In this document: one piece after another, positions 10,460-21,140 of the stretch
Numbering within the stretch: the first letter of the stretch is position 1
How the letters are laid out: each line of letters begins with the position of its first letter
DNA from: Corinectria fuckeliana
Taxonomy: Eukaryota; Ascomycota; Sordariomycetes; Hypocreales; Nectriaceae
Assembly (NCBI GenBank): GCA_019137255.1
Contig: WPDH01000068.1
Location: 63,388 to 127,387 of the forward strand
Direction: 5' to 3'
Length of the DNA stretch: 64,000 nt
The notes under the pieces: generated by a model
The model's input: the letters and a program-made list of their open reading frames with translations, nothing else
The model's database searches: none
What the model was told of the DNA's origin: nothing
Position numbers and translations under genes: made by a program

Positions 10460-12700
10460 ATGGCTAGACTCAAGTTTTCTGCCGTGGCTGCGTTGATCCA
10501 GCTCCACGCAGCTCTCGCCTCTCCTTTCCACGGCACCCGCACCCGAGCCACTCAGCTTCGCAAGGAATACGACTACGTCGTTGTTGGCGGTGGTGCGGCT
10601 GGCCTCACCGTCGCCAACCGCTTGTCCGAGGATTCAGGTAATTCCGATCCAAGCTGTCACCTTTTGCGGCCGAGCTCGCACTTACACTGGTACAATTATA
10701 GCCGTGACTGTCCTCATTGTGGAAGCAGGCGACTTGTAAGCCCCCTAGCATCTCTCCCTCATTCCATTGACCCTGACCAGTGTGTGAAGTGACGCCGGAG
10801 AAGACTTCGTCACCATCCCCGGCCTCGCTGGCGGTGCCGTCGGTACCAAGTATGACTGGAACCTCACCTACGTCGAGAGCGAATCCCTCAACGGGCGAAA
10901 CGTGTCCATCCCCCTCGGCAAGGTCGTGGGCGGTTCCACCAAGTTGAACCGCATGGTTTTCGATCGGGGATCCAAGTCGGACTACGATCGCTGGGAGACG
11001 CTCGGAAACAAGGGCTGGAACTGGGATGCCCTGCTGCCCTACTTCAAGAAGGTAAAGTCTCCGCTCGGCTTAACAGCATCGTACGTAAACTGACCTCTGC
11101 AGAACGAGAAATTCACCCCGCCGACCGATGCTATCGTCAAGGAGTACGGCGTGACTTTTGACGCAGCTGCTCATGGCACCGAGGGGTACATGCACTCTAC
11201 TTTCTCGCCATTCTTCTGGCCTACCACAAGTAAGCATGGTCTTCTTTCCACTCGGATTGCGAGCTATCTACTGATGCACGAATCTATTAGAGACCATCAT
11301 CGGCGCACTTAAGGAGCTTGCTATTGGCACCTCGAAGGAACAGGCCGGCGGCAACGCTATCGGAGGATATTTCACCCCCCACAACCAAGATCCTGTGACT
11401 GCCACTCGATCCTCGGCCCGCGAAGCCTACTACGACACTGCCTCCCAGCGATCGAACCTCCACATCATCACCGGTCGACAAGTCACAAAGGTCGTCACCA
11501 AGAAGTCTGGCAGCACAGTGAAGGCTACCGGTGTGGAGGTAAGTTGATGAACTGTCTTGCGGCCGATGACAAGCCAGCTAATAATTGTATCAGTTCGCCA
11601 AGAGCAGGAACGCCTCTGTTGAGTCGGTCTGTGCCAAGCGCGAGGTCATCCTGGCAGCCGGCGCCGTGCACACACCGCAGATCCTGCAAGTGTCCGGCAT
11701 TGGCGAGTCTTCTCTCCTCAAAAGCATCAATGTCGCCACTGTTGTAGACCTGCCCGGCGTTGGTCAGAACTTCCATGATCATGTGCTGCTCACCGTGGTC
11801 AACACCAGTAAGTGGCTCCTCATCGCCCGAGACTCACCCCATACAGCATACCGGTCTAACATGAGAACGTAGTCAACGCACCCATTCAGTCGAGCGACTT
11901 GACGAGCAACGCCACGTTTGCCGCCGAGGCTAAGGCTCAATACGACGAGGAGAAGACGGGCCCGTATTCGTCACCCACTGGAGACTTCCTCGTGTTCCTG
12001 CCTCTTTCCAACTACACGGATGCCAGCGCCGCCATTCACACGCAGGCTACCGCTCAGGACGGCACCACCTTTTTGCCCAAGAACACCCCGGCCGATGTCG
12101 TCAAGGGCTACAAGAAGCAGCAGAAGACGCTCAACGACAAGCTCCTGAGCACCAACTCGGCAGTTCTCGAGCTCATCTGGTCAGACGGCGCCATCGTCCT
12201 GGGCCTCCAGCACCCCTACTCGCGAGGTTCCATCAAGGCCAAGTCGGCGAGCATCTTCGACGCCGCCGTGGCTGACGCAGGTTTCCTCCGAAACCCCCTG
12301 GACGTCGCCATTCTCACCGAAGGTGTGCGGTTCGCTCGCAAGATCGCCGAGACATCGGCCGTCAAGTCTTTCTCGCCCGTCGAGGTTCTCCCGGGCGCCA
12401 ACGTGACGAGCGACGCCGACATCGAGACCTTCATCCGCTCGACCTCTTCTACAATTTTCCACCCCGCCGGATCTTGCTCCTTGGGCAAGCGCGCCGAAGG
12501 CGGTGTCGTCGACGAGCAGCTCAAGGTCTACGGAGTCGAGGGGCTTCGCGTCGTTGATGCCAGTGTGTTCCCTCTCCTCCCGGCTGCGCACACTATGACC
12601 AGTGTGTACGCGGTTGCTGAAAAGGTAATTGAAAGTCCCAACATGCTATGTTCTGTAACTAACCTTTTTGCAGGCTGCGGATCTCATCAAGAGTTCTTAG
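10460..12700 (+). CDS. Secreted GMC-family FAD oxidoreductase (AA3-like)
   Basis: Eight exons: 10460-10637, 10702-10735, 10790-11051, 11103-11229, 11291-11538, 11594-11807, 11873-12624 and 12674-12700; 613 residues. The N-terminus is a signal peptide (MARLKFSAVAALIQLHAALA). The FAD-binding motif DYVVVGGGAAGLTVANRL follows. GMC signature 1 is in the GKVVGGSTKLNRMVFDRG segment and signature 2 is GAVHTPQILQVSGIG. The C-terminal active site has His near residue 551 (FHPAGSCS) and His near residue 594 (AAHTM); the 43-residue spacing equals that of the two glucose-oxidase histidines. It is therefore probably an active extracellular oxidase or dehydrogenase of sugars or aryl alcohols; the substrate cannot be assigned. 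Intron 2 needs an AAG acceptor (ending 10789). The terminal nine-codon exon is supported by frame and by the AADLI ending. Confidence 0.9.
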
Positions 12701-13483
12701 GCTCGTACGAGTGGCTCGAAGGTCAAAGGTATCTTCGACGGTGTCATCTCGGGCGCTGTCGGACCAAATTCTCAGATGTCCTGTCGTTCTGTAACAGGGC
12801 CACTTCAGTCTTCAGCCTTCAACTGAGCGTTGTTGACTTTCAATATGCGACTCTACGAAGCACGAAGGAAGTGTCCGACAGCTAGCGACCTTGTTGGGAC
12901 GGTGACTAAGAAGCTTGCCTAGTACTATGGGAAGCCCAGCGAACGCACTGTGCTTTATTAGATTTCTTTTTGTTGTATTTGTATTGGAAAATGTACATGT
13001 ACCCGGTCCTTTGCGAGCTAGACTAAATAAAATTGCCAATTAGCTAGCCACATAATGTCTTCGGTCCCATTGAAAGGTGCATAGCAGGACGACTCCAGCG
13101 ACTTTGCGCGGTAGAAAGGGGGAGGAGCGTCGAGGCAATAGAAATTGCTGACCTATGAGACCAGGTGAAGTGCGTTCGCCTATTGTTTCAAGGCGTCGTA
13201 GATTGACTGCCCAAGGTCGACCTGGGCCTGACTTTCATTGCGAATTACTGTTATATCTTCACTATTGCAAGTGTGGGGTTACGGATCAACATTTGGCGCG
13301 GATCGTGGCTAGTCAACCCCATGGACCAAGAATGAAATCGAACTGAAACGGAATGGCTATAAAAGGCATCAACGGAACTTTTGTAGGCGACATCGAATTT
13401 TTGGGGTCATCAAGTAGCCCAGCCATGTAAGTATCTGAACCTCATGGATTTTAGCCAATTGGATTAATCGCAGCAGTTACACT
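12701..13483. other. Intergenic region
   Basis: Contains the 3' flank of the GMC gene and unassigned sequence before the regulator relic. No convincing coding frame, RNA gene or repeat was seen. Confidence 0.4.
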
Positions 13484-15036
13484 ATCGGTATCAACTACAC
13501 GGCAAAAGCAACTCGACCTCAAGATCGACTCCCTCATCAATTGAAACGTTGCAGAACACGTCTTCTATCACTTTGTCATCATGTTCTCTCCAAAGTGCCT
13601 AGTGGTTGTGTTTCCGTCTAGCACAACAGCCACGCATGTGCGAGAGACCAAGTCGTTACTGTTCCTATCCATACTTAGCGTTGCATCGGCTGGATACTGC
13701 ACCATCACTACGCAGCGGGAGTTGTCAGCCGAGACAATGAGGTGTCTGGCGAACAGTGCGGTGGTCCAGGGTGAGAAATCAATCGAACTGGTTCAAGCTC
13801 TTCAGGTCGCCTCGCTATGGTACAGGGCACCAGACGACTACTCGCAGATGAATTTGAACCAGCTGGCTCATATCACCATCACCATGGCCATAGATCTTGG
13901 GTTGGACAAGATCGAACTGTCAGAGCCGGGCAGTGTCGGCCATGACAATTGGCACCAAGCGGAGGCACAGCGCGCCTGGCTGGGCTGCTTTCTTCTATTT
14001 GCCAGGTACCTCATCATATGTTGATACAGATGGACTTGGAGACTAACCAAGTTCTAGTCTTTCGCTGATTCTAAGGCGGCCGGGCTTGATGGGCTGGACC
14101 GCAAAGACGGACGAATGTCTCAGCGAGCTACAACGAGCTGAGACGTCTCTCACGGATGTGTTCTGTTCTTTTGCGAGCTTGTCAAAACGGAGCAACTGTG
14201 CCATGCCGTCGCCCGAGAGCTTTCCTTGAGCGACCGCGCCGCGCAATCAGCCACAAGAGACCCGAGAAATAAAAGAACGATCGAGGACTACCAGTCGCGA
14301 ATTGACTGCTGGCCAATCAGTCAACTCGATCCGTTGCAGAAATGTGAGCATCCTCCCAGCGCACGGTGTACAGACTCATAAAGCAAGTGACTAACCTGAA
14401 GTGACATTAGCTCTGGTTGACTTTGGCAAATTTATCGGCTCTTTGTATGCGCATGAACCTGCCTTGCATGTTGATCATAACATCGAAGAGTTCGAAGAAC
14501 CCTTTACGGCAAAGTCATTGAAGTCGTGCAGCTTCATTGACACAGAGAATACCGGAAAATATCATGTTTCGATGCTTCGCAGAGTCCTCGTATCATCACA
14601 CGGATTGCTCGATACCTTTCTTGGGATATCATTGTCCGATATGCTTGCTTGGTCACCACACGTCTATGGCTACCGTGTAATATACGCAATCGTACTTCTA
14701 TTGAAGATGCACAAGGCAATTGTAGCATCAGCCGGGGCCATCAGAGACTTCATCCACATCGACGAGTTGCGCGTGGAGGAGTACCTGAAGAGCCTTGTCA
14801 TGGTTTCTCATAACCTTTTCAAAACAGATGAGCGCAATGCTCTTAGCAGGGCCCTTTTGGTCGTGGACCAGCTGAAAGAGTGGTTCATTATGCATGAGAG
14901 CGAAAGACTGCCTCTGGTGGAGCAAACCAAAGCGGGGGGAGACACGGACACTCGGAGCGACAACGGACGCAATGATGAGTGGTTGGGCCAACTCATCTTG
15001 GTGACGGTGGCAGTGCTAGGCTTTGCCGCAGGTTAA
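13484..15036 (+). pseudogene. Broken Zn2Cys6-type regulator lacking its zinc cluster
   Basis: Pieces of a fungal C6 transcription factor lie in order but cannot be read as one frame. A linker-like segment (TTRQKQLDLKIDSLIN) ends at a TGA at 13542-13544 and the same frame continues through the VVFP and ETKSLLFLSILSVAS region typical of these regulators. A plausible 52-nt intron (14006-14057) leads into LSLILRRPGLMGWT. The frame then breaks near 14172 in a T-rich run and resumes with CELVKTEQLCHAVAREL. A second plausible intron (14344-14410) joins it to an open frame that ends at 15036. No CxxC zinc cluster was found upstream. Two lesions plus loss of the DNA-binding domain make a non-functional relic the best reading. 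It lies tail-to-tail with the MFS gene. Confidence 0.7.
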
Positions 15037-15264
15037 ACCACTTCAAGGGCAACTATCTACCTCGCGTTGAACCTTGCTACCTGCAGCTGAGTGGTCGCGC
15101 ACTGAATATCCCGTACACGACCCTTTTGAATTTCTCCGTTGTGGCAGTGAAGGCCGGCAATTCTCAGGCCGTGATAGTGGCTGGCCAGGGTTTGGTCCTG
15201 TGAGATGGCTCAATACCTGAGATTATATCGCCCCCCTTCTCAGGAGAGGAGTCTAACAACCTGC

Positions 15265-17885
15265 CTAGGTAACGCGCTGGGTGAACCCTTTACCATCGTC
15301 GCTCTTATTCCTCCTCTTCTTCTCATACAACATATAAGCGAGCCCAAGAGATGCAATGATCTGGGCAAGGAGAAAGCCTGCTGCCGTATAGTTACCACTT
15401 CTTACCGTAGGCTGCTCGACAGTTTTAAAGACTGCCAGAGGTCTAAAATCAGTCAGCAATAGAACTAAGCACAGCGAGAGATGTCGTTCCATACACAGTT
15501 GCTGCGAAAACAGCAGCCCAGACATTCAGTCCAGCGAGGGCAAAAGCACGCGTTCCAGGGTCGCCGGCACTGTCATTTATTAGCCAAGCGTCAAATTTGT
15601 GAATCAGTAGGAAACAGCTGCAGCTTACAGAATCTCGGAAGTCCAAGCCCAGAACATGCTACTTGGCGGTTAGCAGAGACCTTTTGGGATGTTGCATAGC
15701 CTACCAATTGGAAGCCTCTCCCCAACCGCTGTTGTAATACAAAAACCATCGAAATGCCTTGTTCTTGGGGAATGTAGGAGTCGCAGCGAGAAGTATGCAG
15801 ACCACAAAGTTTATTCCACAGCCGAGTACCATCATTGGCCAGCGACGAGTCTTCAGGAAGGTATCGCCTTATGTTGTCAGATCAAGATCTGCATATATGA
15901 TCACGGCGCTATACATACTTATCCATGCCATAATTACAGTAGTAACCAAGATAATGGCGTACATTGGTGTCGTGTAGTCGTCTGTAACAGCAGTCAGCCA
16001 AAAAAAAAAAGAGTAAGCAGAGATTGCCAGGCTTCTCACTTATTTGGGCCACGGTAAAAGATCCAGGTTGGATGGTATTCCAGGCTTTGAACCAGAAAGA
16101 GAGCGACAACGACGGTTGCATGCCGATCATGTTGCAACTTTGAAATATTAGCTAGGGCGTTTGCCTCTCAAAAGACGGTCGTACACTGAGATAGCCCAAA
16201 GAATCCAAATTTCCGGCGTTGTAAGCCATTTCTTCATCTAAGAAAACGTATCTTAGCAGGGGTACCAAGAATTGAACGGCATTCTTGTTCCGTACTTGAG
16301 GTCGGGTAAAGGCTCCTTGTTTAACTCTGCCTTCCTTTGGTTGGCGATTACGGGCCAATTCGATCTCCTGGTAGATATATTTAGTTTGCTTGGTTGTTTT
16401 TGCTGCAAGAAACTCGCTGCCATACCGCTTCAGAGAACATGAAATTTGGGGCCAAGCGGGATGGAACTTCCGGAAGCAGGACTAGCTGAGGAATCGCAAT
16501 TGCAAGCGAAATGATACCGTCGATAATAAAAAGCTGTCAGCGACTTAGCTTTCCACATATAAAGGTTGCTACGTGCAAACGGCACGTGAAACCTACCCAT
16601 CTCCAGCCTGACAGGCCTTGAACTCCATCCAAGTTGGTATGTGCGGCAGCTGTACAGTTGATCAGATATTTCCTCCCCGAAATTTTACGAGGGCAAATAT
16701 CGATTACCTTGAAGATAGGCTCCGATCATTGGCCCGAACTGAGATGCAGTATTGACCAGTGCAAGTCGCTGTGTAGCACAATTAGCTAAGGATTCCAATA
16801 GATATGGTTAGATCAAGGAGGTGTAGCTCATACTCTTGTCAGTTCAGCCTTTTGATACCACGACCCGCAAAGATACATCACTAAGGATATCCTATAAGAT
16901 ATTGAAAACCTCTATCTTAGAGTGTCGCTTACCTGCCGAGTAATGCCCACTATCTGAGTTAGCTATCAATTCCAAAAGAAAAGGTGGACAGATCACTTAC
17001 CTTTCAAAAATCCCAACGAAAGCTCTTAGGATATACATATCAGTAGTATTGTGGATTTTAGCAGAAGCGAATGTGCTAGTAGAGGTTAGTTGGGAATCTG
17101 CCGAGTCCACGTAATACGCAGAATCTATGGAGATTGTAATACACACCAGATAGTCCAGCCCAAGGAGATAGCCCTGTATGACTCGCAAGTTTAGTTAAAG
17201 ATTCGAATATATGGGAGGCAACGTACGGGATAAAATATCGAGGTGCAGTTCTTGTAAGAATGAGGTTCGAAGGCCAAAGTGCTATAATCTAAAAATGCTT
17301 GTTATTAGCTGCTCTAGGTGGGAAACATGAAGGATGTAGACTAACCAGGCCGACGTTATAGGCGGTCTTTAAATCTGTATGTCAGGGAATTGACTAAACA
17401 GAATAAAGCGAGTTCTTACATTGGCGTAGTTCAGTTCCTATAATCAGCTATTAGTCCTGTGTAGATAGATTGTCATAAGTTTGGAGCACGAACATTTCCG
17501 TAAAAGTTGAGGTCTTCTTTCATTCCGGACACGAATGCAGTTTGTAGGTTCGCCCTAAGACAACATAAGTCTTGAGCAAGTGCAGGAGCTGCCATACATC
17601 TACTTACTTGTCCAAGAACTTGTTGAAGGTTCCAAGGCAACCAAATAAGACGAGAGTAAGGTCGATTTTGTGTACCAACCAGCGCTCCTAGACCAGATTA
17701 GATTGATACTTTCAACATTGGCTTTGGGGGGTGATTACTTCAGGACTCTTGTCCCACGTATCCCACAAGTAACCTCTCCACGTGCGATTCTCTGTAGAAA
17801 CGTCAATATAATCGTCGGCCCCAACTGGCTCTATATGTTGGAGCCGTTTGTGAGGGACATTTTCGGTAATATTGTCAGTACCCAT
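15265..17885 (-). CDS. MFS transporter, FEN2/Dal5 (anion:cation symporter) type, 21 exons
   Basis: On the minus strand, 21 exons join without a frame break: 17885-17739, 17687-17608, 17554-17494, 17437-17420, 17366-17346, 17288-17227, 17173-17147, 17075-17001, 16949-16933, 16880-16834, 16768-16708, 16649-16597, 16533-16426, 16367-16296, 16237-16185, 16137-16040, 15981-15919, 15867-15705, 15658-15629, 15569-15495 and 15442-15265. The product is 502 residues. Family marks are KIDLTLVLFGCLGTF and KANLQTAFVSGMKEDL in the first membrane region, MYLCGSWYQKAELTRR in the cytoplasmic loop, and GLSGWRWLFIIDG. These place it with fungal vitamin, allantoate or sulfonate permeases of the plasma membrane. 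It is divergent from the TauD dioxygenase at 18438, which suggests uptake of that enzyme's substrate (inference). The introns are 47-71 nt; exons of 17, 18 and 21 nt are exceptional. Confidence 0.88.
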
Positions 17886-18437
17886 TTCAGATCCTACTCT
17901 AGAAGATTAGACTAAAGGTATCTTATGATCAGAAGAGAGAGAAAAATGGCCATTGGATGATGATTGCGAGTGACAGTCTTTAGAGTAGATATTAAGCTTC
18001 TCAAGTTATTGTCCATATGATGACGAACGGTAAAAATCTGTCCAGAAGCTGCCCATACAGGCTCAGGCATGGAGTTTGTTAGCACGCCATTATGGCGTGA
18101 TACGCAGCACCTGCAAAGTGCTCCATTATAATGGCGTAAGGCGATTCAACGCAAGCGAGTAGGTTACACCAAGAGGAGTAACAAGAATCTCAGGCCTAGG
18201 TGTCCGAGTACGGAGATTATCGGCTCCACTGTTCAAAACTCGCGTGATAGCGCTGTTTGATCTCGGGCACGTAATAACTGTGCAGATGGCGTGAAGACGG
18301 TGTGAATAAGGTATGAATACTTTAAGCACGTTCCCCAAGCTGTGATTGATATTGCTATACTTTACATACTGTCATACCTCAGACTTGACAGCTCGCCGTC
18401 TATTGGCAATTCTGATAGACACTTGATTATTACCGCC
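17886..18437. promoter_or_regulatory. Shared divergent promoter region of the MFS and TauD genes
   Basis: This 552-base interval separates the two divergent start codons. It contains a perfect inverted repeat with 8-base arms and one central base, CACGCCAT-T-ATGGCGTG (18083-18099). A second 12-base palindrome, CCATTATAATGG, lies 23 bases further on (18123-18134). Both share a CCATTA/ATGG core, which suggests a site for a dimeric regulator controlling both genes. The regulatory role is inferred from position and symmetry only. Confidence 0.45.
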
Positions 18438-20113
18438 ATGTCCCATCAGACTGTATCATCAAAGCTGATTCGAGAGCCTCTAAAGTACACTGGCTCTCTG
18501 GACCAGTATGAGCATTCAGACTTGACTGCAGCCATTGGGAGGGAATTCCCACACGTCCAGCTTAGTGAGTTGTTGGCAGACGATGCGAAACTACGCGACC
18601 TTGCTATTACCGGTAAGTTGAACCGCCTACCGTAGTGCTCTACTGCGGCCGCTTAGTGGCTTACAACTGTCATTACAGTCTCGCAACGCGGTGTCGTGTT
18701 TTTCCGGAATCAAAGTCTGTCAAAAGACGAACAGAAAATCCTGGGGACCAAGTTAGGTGAACTCGCAGGGAAACCTGAAACTTCAAAGGCATGTGAACGA
18801 TATTATCGCAATATTCTGAGACTTGAGAGGCAAAGCTGACTAAATAACCAGCTCCATCGGATGCCATTGAGCAGTAAGCACAACAAGAGATATGCAGATG
18901 GAAGGCAGAAACACGACGAAGAGATCTTTATAATATCTTCAGAGGCAAGTTTTGATTGGGGTCTGAATGAAAAAGGGCGCTTTGAGTGATGGCTGAGCTT
19001 ACTGACTTTAATTGAACTCACTTAGAGAGAGAGAGAAAATCATTCCAACAGGTTCAGTGAGAAGTTGCCAAAACTGGCGAGTTATTTGTGGCATTCCGAG
19101 TATGTTCTCCGCTACTGGCGTCAATACGTCTTCGTTCCAATACGTTTCTCACTTAAAGCGGTAGTATCACCTTCGAGAACGTGCCATCTGATTATTGCAT
19201 ACTCAAGATGACCCAACTTCCAAGTGACGTTGGTGGAGACACGCTGTGGGCGTCTGCATACGACTTATACGACCGAATGTCGCCTAAGTGGCAGAAATTT
19301 GTTGACGGACTGACCGCAACTCATTACCAGGTGTGTGACTATAGGATCTAAACCCATGAGCTGAGAACTGACTTGCTTGGCTCTGGTAGCCGGTTTTCTC
19401 GAGGGTGGTTAAGCAATCTGGAGATGTGCTTATCGAGGAGAATCGTGGGTCTCCAGAAAACAGTGGTCTTGACTTTAAAGCAACACAGTATTCTACCTCG
19501 CCTAAAATTGTATGCATGGCAGAGTCTGACACCTTTTAGTCCGGTAGTTCGCACCAATCCTGTTACTGGGTAAGTCGGACCACCCGTTGAATAGAGCTTA
19601 CAAGACTCACGACGGATTAGATGGAAGAGTCTATTTGCGGCTGGCCAGCAGATTCACGACGGCAAAATCGATGACGTGACGGACTACGAGGGCCAGATGC
19701 TGAAGGATTATTGTAAGTCAGGCATACGACTGCCGTTTCAAACATGCTAACGATGGGAAGTCCTCAAACTTATCACCGAAAACCATGACTTGCAAGTTCG
19801 ATTCCGGTGGAGCGTCAATGATGTGGCTGTGTGGGACAAGTAAGTTGGACTCACCCTGGAGGTGCAGTGAGAGAAAAGCGTCCACTAATTTGAGCAACCC
19901 TAGTCGCTCTACTTTTCATTCGGCTACAATGTAAGTCCTCAACTGCTAGAGACTGCAATTGGGATGTTGAGCCTGCTGCTAACCTGCAGAAGGGACTATA
20001 AAGGTAAACGCGAGGGCGTAAGAGTGACCTCAATTGGTGAAAAGCCCTACTTCGATCCAAATTCTCTGTCGAAGCATGAGGCATTGCGCGCGGCCGCTCT
20101 TAAAGAGCTTTGA
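18438..20113 (+). CDS. TauD/TfdA-family 2-oxoglutarate-dependent dioxygenase
   Basis: Eleven exons: 18438-18612, 18679-18788, 18852-18944, 19026-19099, 19159-19330, 19390-19487, 19540-19569, 19621-19712, 19761-19839, 19904-19930 and 19990-20113; about 357 residues. The Fe(II) facial triad is visible: HSD (His149, Asp151) and His313 in STFHSAT, with Arg328 (GVRVTSIGE) as the likely 2-oxoglutarate contact. QLPSDVGGDTLWASAYD and VVRTNPVTGWKSLF are characteristic of fungal sulfonate/alpha-ketoglutarate dioxygenases (compare yeast Jlp1). It would oxidise a sulfonate or related acid to release sulfite; the true substrate is unknown. Introns 2 and 3 begin with GC (GCATGT, GCAAGT). The last intron has tandem CAG/AAG acceptors (ending 19989 or 19992), both in frame. 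Confidence 0.9.
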
Positions 20114-21140
20114 ATTTGCTACCAACGGAGAGAAGCGGTGAAGATGTTACGCAAAGATGGATAGATAACTTGCTCCGCCCGGGGCTATGTCTAAAGGGGA
20201 CTTTTGCTATCTATATTTATTTCCTCACTTTAACATACTTTCTCTAAGCCCTTGCACTCACACTTCATATTCTCTTAGCGTATAGCAGGCTTGGCATACC
20301 TGAAGCAAATGTATCAGTGCTCATGTTATGACCTAGGCCGTTGGACCATAGGCCAGTCGGTCATATACGTAGAATGGAGCGACCTATGTTTGTTACCTCG
20401 ATCGCTCGGATCAATGCATGCATCACTCTGTATTGTTACCTAACGTAATATGTTCTAATGTGCTCAGCCCTACTGCTAACATAAACCACTTACGCCTGGT
20501 TTATCCTTTGGACAACCTGACCATTTCAGTACAGCCTCGCCATTTTACCCGGGATGGCATCATTGAAAGCGGGATACACTAACTGTATGGTAATCCTTCT
20601 TGCCGTTTTATCCAGGATGGTATTCCTGAAAGTGGATTACTTTAACTGTACGATAATCCTTCGCGTCCTTCTTGCCATATTATCTCGCAGCATCACTGAA
20701 ATGGGTCAGTCTAGCTGCCTGTCTTTGTAGGAATTCCGTACATTTATTCATGTGTGCGTGCGTCCCTTCGATGCCGTTGCATCCGAATTCCCTTACAAAT
20801 CACGCGATGTCGGCCGATGTAACCTCCGCCAATCTCCGTCCACCAACAGCATGATAATCCTTTTTGCTATTTTACATATCCGGGATAGTGTCACTGAAAG
20901 TGGGTTCCTTTATTGGGTCGGACCTGAGGCAAACTTGGACAATGCCGATTTCGGTCAAGAAGTCTTTAAAATTCTATGAGGATAAGTTGTAGGTAGATTG
21001 CATCATTAGTGAGTGTTATGTGATGATATATGGAGATGATGTCCAATATAGATATGTCGGCTTGTCACTTGGGTTTCCTTCAATTACCCTTACTTTATAA
21101 CAACAAAGCTCTGATCGGATCACGCATGCACAGCAGCACG
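20114..21140. other. Intergenic region with degenerate repeats
   Basis: About 1 kb between the TauD and carbonic anhydrase genes. Its main content is a set of diverged repeats (20538-20915, listed separately). A TATA-like TTTATAA lies near 21094, about 45 bases before the carbonic anhydrase start. An ATG at 21030 is in frame with that gene, but the shorter start fits the family better. Confidence 0.45.
20538..20915 (+). repeat. Degenerate repeat array, unit about 62 nt
   Basis: A unit of the form GCCATTTTA, then GGGATGG, ATCACTGAAAG, a TGG-containing spacer and TAATCCTTC recurs. Copies begin near 20538 and 20601 (nearly full length), near 20674 (shortened) and near 20862, where the order starts with GATAATCCTTTTTGC. 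The copies are diverged, so this is an old local amplification or the remains of a repetitive element. No coding capacity was recognised. Confidence 0.6.

Noticed and set aside
21030..21140. Upstream in-frame ATG of the carbonic anhydrase gene, which could encode a 37-residue leader.
   Set aside because: The leader has no targeting features, overlaps the TATA-like element, and the family normally begins near MASQTPN.
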